In this document: in pieces, positions 2,710 to 5,439 of the stretch
Numbering within the stretch: position 1 is the stretch's first letter
Layout of the letters: each line of letters begins with the position of its first letter
The notes under the pieces: model-generated
Told to the model about the DNA's origin: nothing
Database searches by the model: none
What the model saw: the letters and a program-made list of their open reading frames with translations, nothing else
Assembly: GCA_003245395.1 (NCBI GenBank)
Contig: QKDF01000291.1
Coordinates: 1 to 5,439, forward strand
DNA: 5,439 bases
Direction: 5' to 3'
Origin: Clostridia bacterium
Lineage (GTDB): Bacteria; Bacillota; Clostridia; Oscillospirales; Oscillospiraceae
Translations under genes and position numbers: made by a program

Positions 2710-5439
2710 GTAGATCTTCAAGATCCGATCACACCGGAAAATGTGTCGCTGACCCTGGAGCAAGACGGCCACACAATTCCAGATGACGGCTCCGGCAGTA
2801 TTACAGTGGGGCGAGATTTTACGATTTCTTTGGAATTTGACCTCCCGCAGACTGTGAGCGAACAAGGAACAACGCTGGACGTCAACCTGGGCGATTATGC
2901 TGATTTTGCCATCCCCGGGTTCGAGATAACTCCCACATCCGGTATTGCGCTGACCACAGAGGACGGTACCGTGATTGCCCACGCGGAATTGATCTCAAGC
3001 GGAGTGGCCGGGGCAGATAACGATATCCGTGTGGTGTTTGACAACGCGGATGTTTTTAATGACCAGAGCGGTGTTTACGGCGCTCACTGCACGCTTGAAG
3101 CAACTATGAATTATATCGGGCAAAGCGAAGAGGATCTGACGGGGAACGAAACGGTTACGCTCCTGGATAAAACATTTAAACTGGAGCCCCGCGAGACGTC
3201 CTATTCTCTGGAAAAGAGCGGAACAGTTTTAAATGACGGAACGACCGGTAAGTACTATGTACTTTGGACGGTGACGGCGCATGCCACCAAAGAAAATGAC
3301 GCGGGGGGCGAGGATCAGGTCAGCCTGGCGGGCCTGACCTTTACGGACGACCTGTCGGGCGTGGGTGGGTACATAGCGGATTCTTTTCAAGTAGGGGGCT
3401 CTGAGGGAACTCTGGCACCTGTTACTCCCAGCAATGATGGAAACCTCTCCTATACGTTCGGGGATGTTATGAGCCCCCAGGTTATTCAGTTTAAGACAAG
3501 TACGGCCGACAACTTTCTGATCAACGGCTCTGACGTCACAAATACTGCGAAACTGATAAACCCCAATGACAATAATAAGGAACTGGCGAGCGGTACCGGA
3601 ACAGCACCCTACACGCCGCCTACCTTGATTACGAAATCTGGAGCAAGCAACGAGACAAATGTCGGCGGAAACTACACAAAGCCGAACACCGTCACCTGGA
3701 CCATTCAAGTGGGTGCGGCCGGCGTGACCCTGCATGACATCTATATCGTAGATCCGATTCCTTCCGACTCCGGGATGACGTATCATTCGGCCTCCTGGAC
3801 AGGCGGCGGCATAAGCGGTATAGACTTTGGAACTACGGAGCCGTCCGATGCAACATATGGCAGCGGAACCTATCACATCGGCACGATTACCGGACAGGGG
3901 ACCCTGACCATTACAGCCGACATAACAAATTTGCCTGCGGTGATTCTGGACAAGAGCCATCAGTATTCAAATTCTGCCGAACTGTATTCAAGTGATTTCA
4001 CCACCGACCACAAAACAGCCGGCACTAGCGTTGCGGTAGGCTATGCCGGCTTTACCAAAAGTGGGACGGCGGATGTGGAGACCGGAACGATCACATGGAA
4101 CGTTGCTCTGAACCCTGAGGGGCAGACCATGAATAGCATCAAGCTTTATGATCTTTTTGTATACGGCGACAGCTTCGATGCAACCGGTGTGACATCCGAC
4201 CCTGCGCTTCCAACCGGAGTGAATCTGGGAAGCCTTACCCAGAACCTGCATCAAAAGTATGTGGCTGGCACCTTTGCGGTCACGACGGGAGATACGAGCG
4301 GTGTGGCCAGCAACGTCTATACCCTGAAAAAAGATGGTACGGCAGTGGCCGATCTGCTGGAAATCACCGTGCCGGACAATCAGGACCGTACCTATACCTT
4401 CCATACTGAGGTGACGGACCCCACCATTTATGCTGCAAACAAGAGCAGCAGTTATACCATCCCCAATACGGTTGACCTGACTTATAATAATAATGGCACG
4501 GATGATGTAACCGGCCATGCCATCGGTTCTGCGGTCTATTCCAGCAACACCCTGCTCAAAAAGGCCCTGAAATGGGATGCCGGAAGCACGGGTACTTACG
4601 ATCCCACTCAAATTGCGCAGAACCTTTCCCAGGCGTTTAATTACACGGACAAAAGCGTAGTGTACCGCCTGCTGGTAAATCAGAATGGAATGCAGCTTAC
4701 CGACTCTGCCGCAAACGGAGGCAAAGACCTGAGCAACTTCACTCTGACGGACACCCTGCCGGGCGGCTGGGAATTCCAGACCTTTGACGGAGGAGCGAAT
4801 TTACTGCTCTACCGCATGGACGGCGGCAGTCTTGTGCCCGTTACCGACAGCACGGAGATTTCCAATGTTCTGGACCTGAACGGCAGCACTTTTGACAACG
4901 GAGTGGCCAGCATTCGATTCAGCTCTTTGAATGAGACCTATGTCATTCTGCTAAAAGCCGGGATGACAGACCCCAGCGGTTTTTTCAGCACGAATCAAAG
5001 CCAAACATATACCAATAGTGCCGCGCTGACTTATGGGGATGATACGCAGCTGTCAAACAGTCAGCAGAATGTCACGGTGACCAGCAAGATTCTGAACAAA
5101 AGCTATATTGATACGGATGTCTCCAACGGATATCTTACGTGGAAAGTGGATTACAACCCCTATGGCTATCAGGAGAATAAGACTGCGAAAATCCAGGACA
5201 CCCTGCCCGCCGGACTGGAGCTCCACACGGACGCAATGGGAGCACTGCTGCTGGGAGACGGAAATGTGACGGCGTATAAACTGACCATGAGTGGGAATGA
5301 CAGCCCCACCCAGGGAGACCCAGTGGGACTGATTTTGGGCGAGAATATTTTCTATGACAATACAAACCGCATTCTGACCTTTGCCATTCCAGACTCCAAC
5401 CAGGCATATCGCTTGACTTACGTCACCGATATTACCGCC
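2626..5439 (+). CDS. Large exported adhesin-like protein with tandem collagen-binding-type isopeptide modules (3' truncated by window)
   Basis: An open frame of 938 codons without a stop up to the window end. Residues 1-28 are a signal peptide (Lys3-Lys4, hydrophobic core to about 24, cleavage expected after Ala-Leu-Ala at 26-28). Residues 29-195 form a beta-rich, acidic N-terminal region resembling bacterial Ig-like/adhesin N-domains. After that come at least five modules. Each begins with a Lys strand (KSG-like), has a TW-x-V type strand and an Asp in a DxLP-like turn, and ends in N-[T/S]-[A/V]-x-L. This is the pattern of collagen-binding (Cna-like) domains that form intramolecular Lys-Asn isopeptide bonds. 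There is a single Cys (155) in the visible part, as usual for Gram-positive surface proteins. The expected cell-wall anchor (LPxTG or other) would lie beyond the window. The ATG is supported by AAAGGGG upstream and the signal peptide. Role in adhesion or surface structure is inferred from architecture; the ligand is unknown. Confidence 0.88.
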   Translation, partial: MGKKFLGGFLALLLAFNVNGLLMYSALAVDLQDPITPENVSLTLEQDGHTIPDDGSGSITVGRDFTISLEFDLPQTVSEQGTTLDVNLGDYADFAIPGFEITPTSGIALTTEDGTVIAHAELISSGVAGADNDIRVVFDNADVFNDQSGVYGAHCTLEATMNYIGQSEEDLTGNETVTLLDKTFKLEPRETSYSLEKSGTVLNDGTTGKYYVLWTVTAHATKENDAGGEDQVSLAGLTFTDDLSGVGGYIADSFQVGGSEGTLAPVTPSNDGNLSYTFGDVMSPQVIQFKTSTADNFLINGSDVTNTAKLINPNDNNKELASGTGTAPYTPPTLITKSGASNETNVGGNYTKPNTVTWTIQVGAAGVTLHDIYIVDPIPSDSGMTYHSASWTGGGISGIDFGTTEPSDATYGSGTYHIGTITGQGTLTITADITNLPAVILDKSHQYSNSAELYSSDFTTDHKTAGTSVAVGYAGFTKSGTADVETGTITWNVALNPEGQTMNSIKLYDLFVYGDSFDATGVTSDPALPTGVNLGSLTQNLHQKYVAGTFAVTTGDTSGVASNVYTLKKDGTAVADLLEITVPDNQDRTYTFHTEVTDPTIYAANKSSSYTIPNTVDLTYNNNGTDDVTGHAIGSAVYSSNTLLKKALKWDAGSTGTYDPTQIAQNLSQAFNYTDKSVVYRLLVNQNGMQLTDSAANGGKDLSNFTLTDTLPGGWEFQTFDGGANLLLYRMDGGSLVPVTDSTEISNVLDLNGSTFDNGVASIRFSSLNETYVILLKAGMTDPSGFFSTNQSQTYTNSAALTYGDDTQLSNSQQNVTVTSKILNKSYIDTDVSNGYLTWKVDYNPYGYQENKTAKIQDTLPAGLELHTDAMGALLLGDGNVTAYKLTMSGNDSPTQGDPVGLILGENIFYDNTNRILTFAIPDSNQAYRLTYVTDITA
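3214..5439 (+). repeat. Five diverged tandem isopeptide-type modules within the adhesin
   Basis: Protein-level repeats; the DNA is too diverged for simple alignment by eye. Lys / W-strand / Asp / Asn positions: module 1 K197, W214, D241, N306; module 2 K337, W358, D376, N449; module 3 K478, W491, D509, N614; module 4 K645 (or K646), Y680-R681 in place of TW, D709, N797; module 5 K825, W839, D858, Asn beyond the window. Module Lys codons begin at 3214, 3634, 4057, 4558 and 5098. Spacing between W positions is 144, 133, about 189 and 159 residues. Assigning the Lys, Asp and Asn as the isopeptide triad follows the known CnaA-type scheme and is inference here. Confidence 0.7.

Noticed and set aside
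2641..2982. - strand open frame opposite the adhesin N-terminus
   Set aside because: Composition is unlike a real protein and it lies opposite the signal peptide and N-domain of the adhesin.
3229..3960. Long - strand open frame (243 codons) within the adhesin
   Set aside because: It is antisense to the well-supported adhesin, its translation is rich in Arg, Gly, Cys and His with no domain, and it has no visible start signals.
3988..4611. Long - strand open frame (207 codons) within the adhesin
   Set aside because: Antisense shadow caused by the codon bias of the + strand gene; no recognisable protein family.
5135..5407. - strand open frame of 90 codons opposite adhesin module 5
   Set aside because: Antisense shadow, rich in Pro, Ser, Arg and Cys, with no family signature.
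1..5439. CRISPR arrays, tRNA or rRNA genes, insertion sequences, toxin-antitoxin or phage genes
   Set aside because: No spaced direct repeats, cloverleaf sequences, transposase-like frames or terminal inverted repeats were seen on either strand.

Overview
The window looks like a piece of a chromosome from an anaerobic, moderate-GC Firmicute, most likely class Clostridia (Oscillospiraceae or Lachnospiraceae-like). This rests on three things: a FeoB followed by the short Cys-rich FeoB-associated protein, strong AGGAGG-type ribosome binding sites, and a secreted protein built from Gram-positive collagen-binding-type isopeptide modules. The taxonomic placement is inference; there is no rRNA or marker gene here.

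Layout. (1) 1-1095, + strand: the C-terminal half of the ferrous iron transporter FeoB, cut by the window edge, then a 52-residue FeoB-associated Cys-rich membrane protein whose ribosome binding site overlaps the feoB stop codon. (2) 1143-1178: a perfect 11-bp hairpin with T-runs on both sides, a shared terminator between convergent genes. (3) 1177-2016, - strand: a CorA-family divalent cation channel with YGMNF and MPEL signatures, with a good sigma-A-type promoter at 2053-2081. That promoter shows that the longer open frame, back to 2106, is not the real gene. (4) 2107-2625: an AT-rich stretch (about 38% GC over 2221-2520, against roughly 50-60% around it) with no intact gene. It holds a small inverted repeat, a second bidirectional-looking terminator, a decayed remnant of the C-terminal end of an HD-GYP (cyclic-di-GMP phosphodiesterase type) domain on the - strand, and then a + strand promoter region and a hairpin-rich leader. 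(5) 2626-5439, + strand: an uninterrupted frame of 938 codons running off the end, the N-terminal part of a very large exported adhesin-like protein with a signal peptide, an N-terminal Ig-like region and at least five tandem modules of the collagen-binding/isopeptide type.

Function. The left part is metal ion transport: Fe(II) uptake by FeoB with its small partner, and Mg/Co-type transport by CorA, in two independent convergent units. The right part is cell-surface biology. The most interesting part is the junction at about 2229-2625: a broken c-di-GMP-turnover-type domain lies directly before, and overlaps the promoter of, a giant adhesin whose leader can form several competing hairpins. 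I could not match that leader to a riboswitch class I know, and I do not claim one. Nothing here proves a new system; the leader and the modular adhesin are the parts worth checking.
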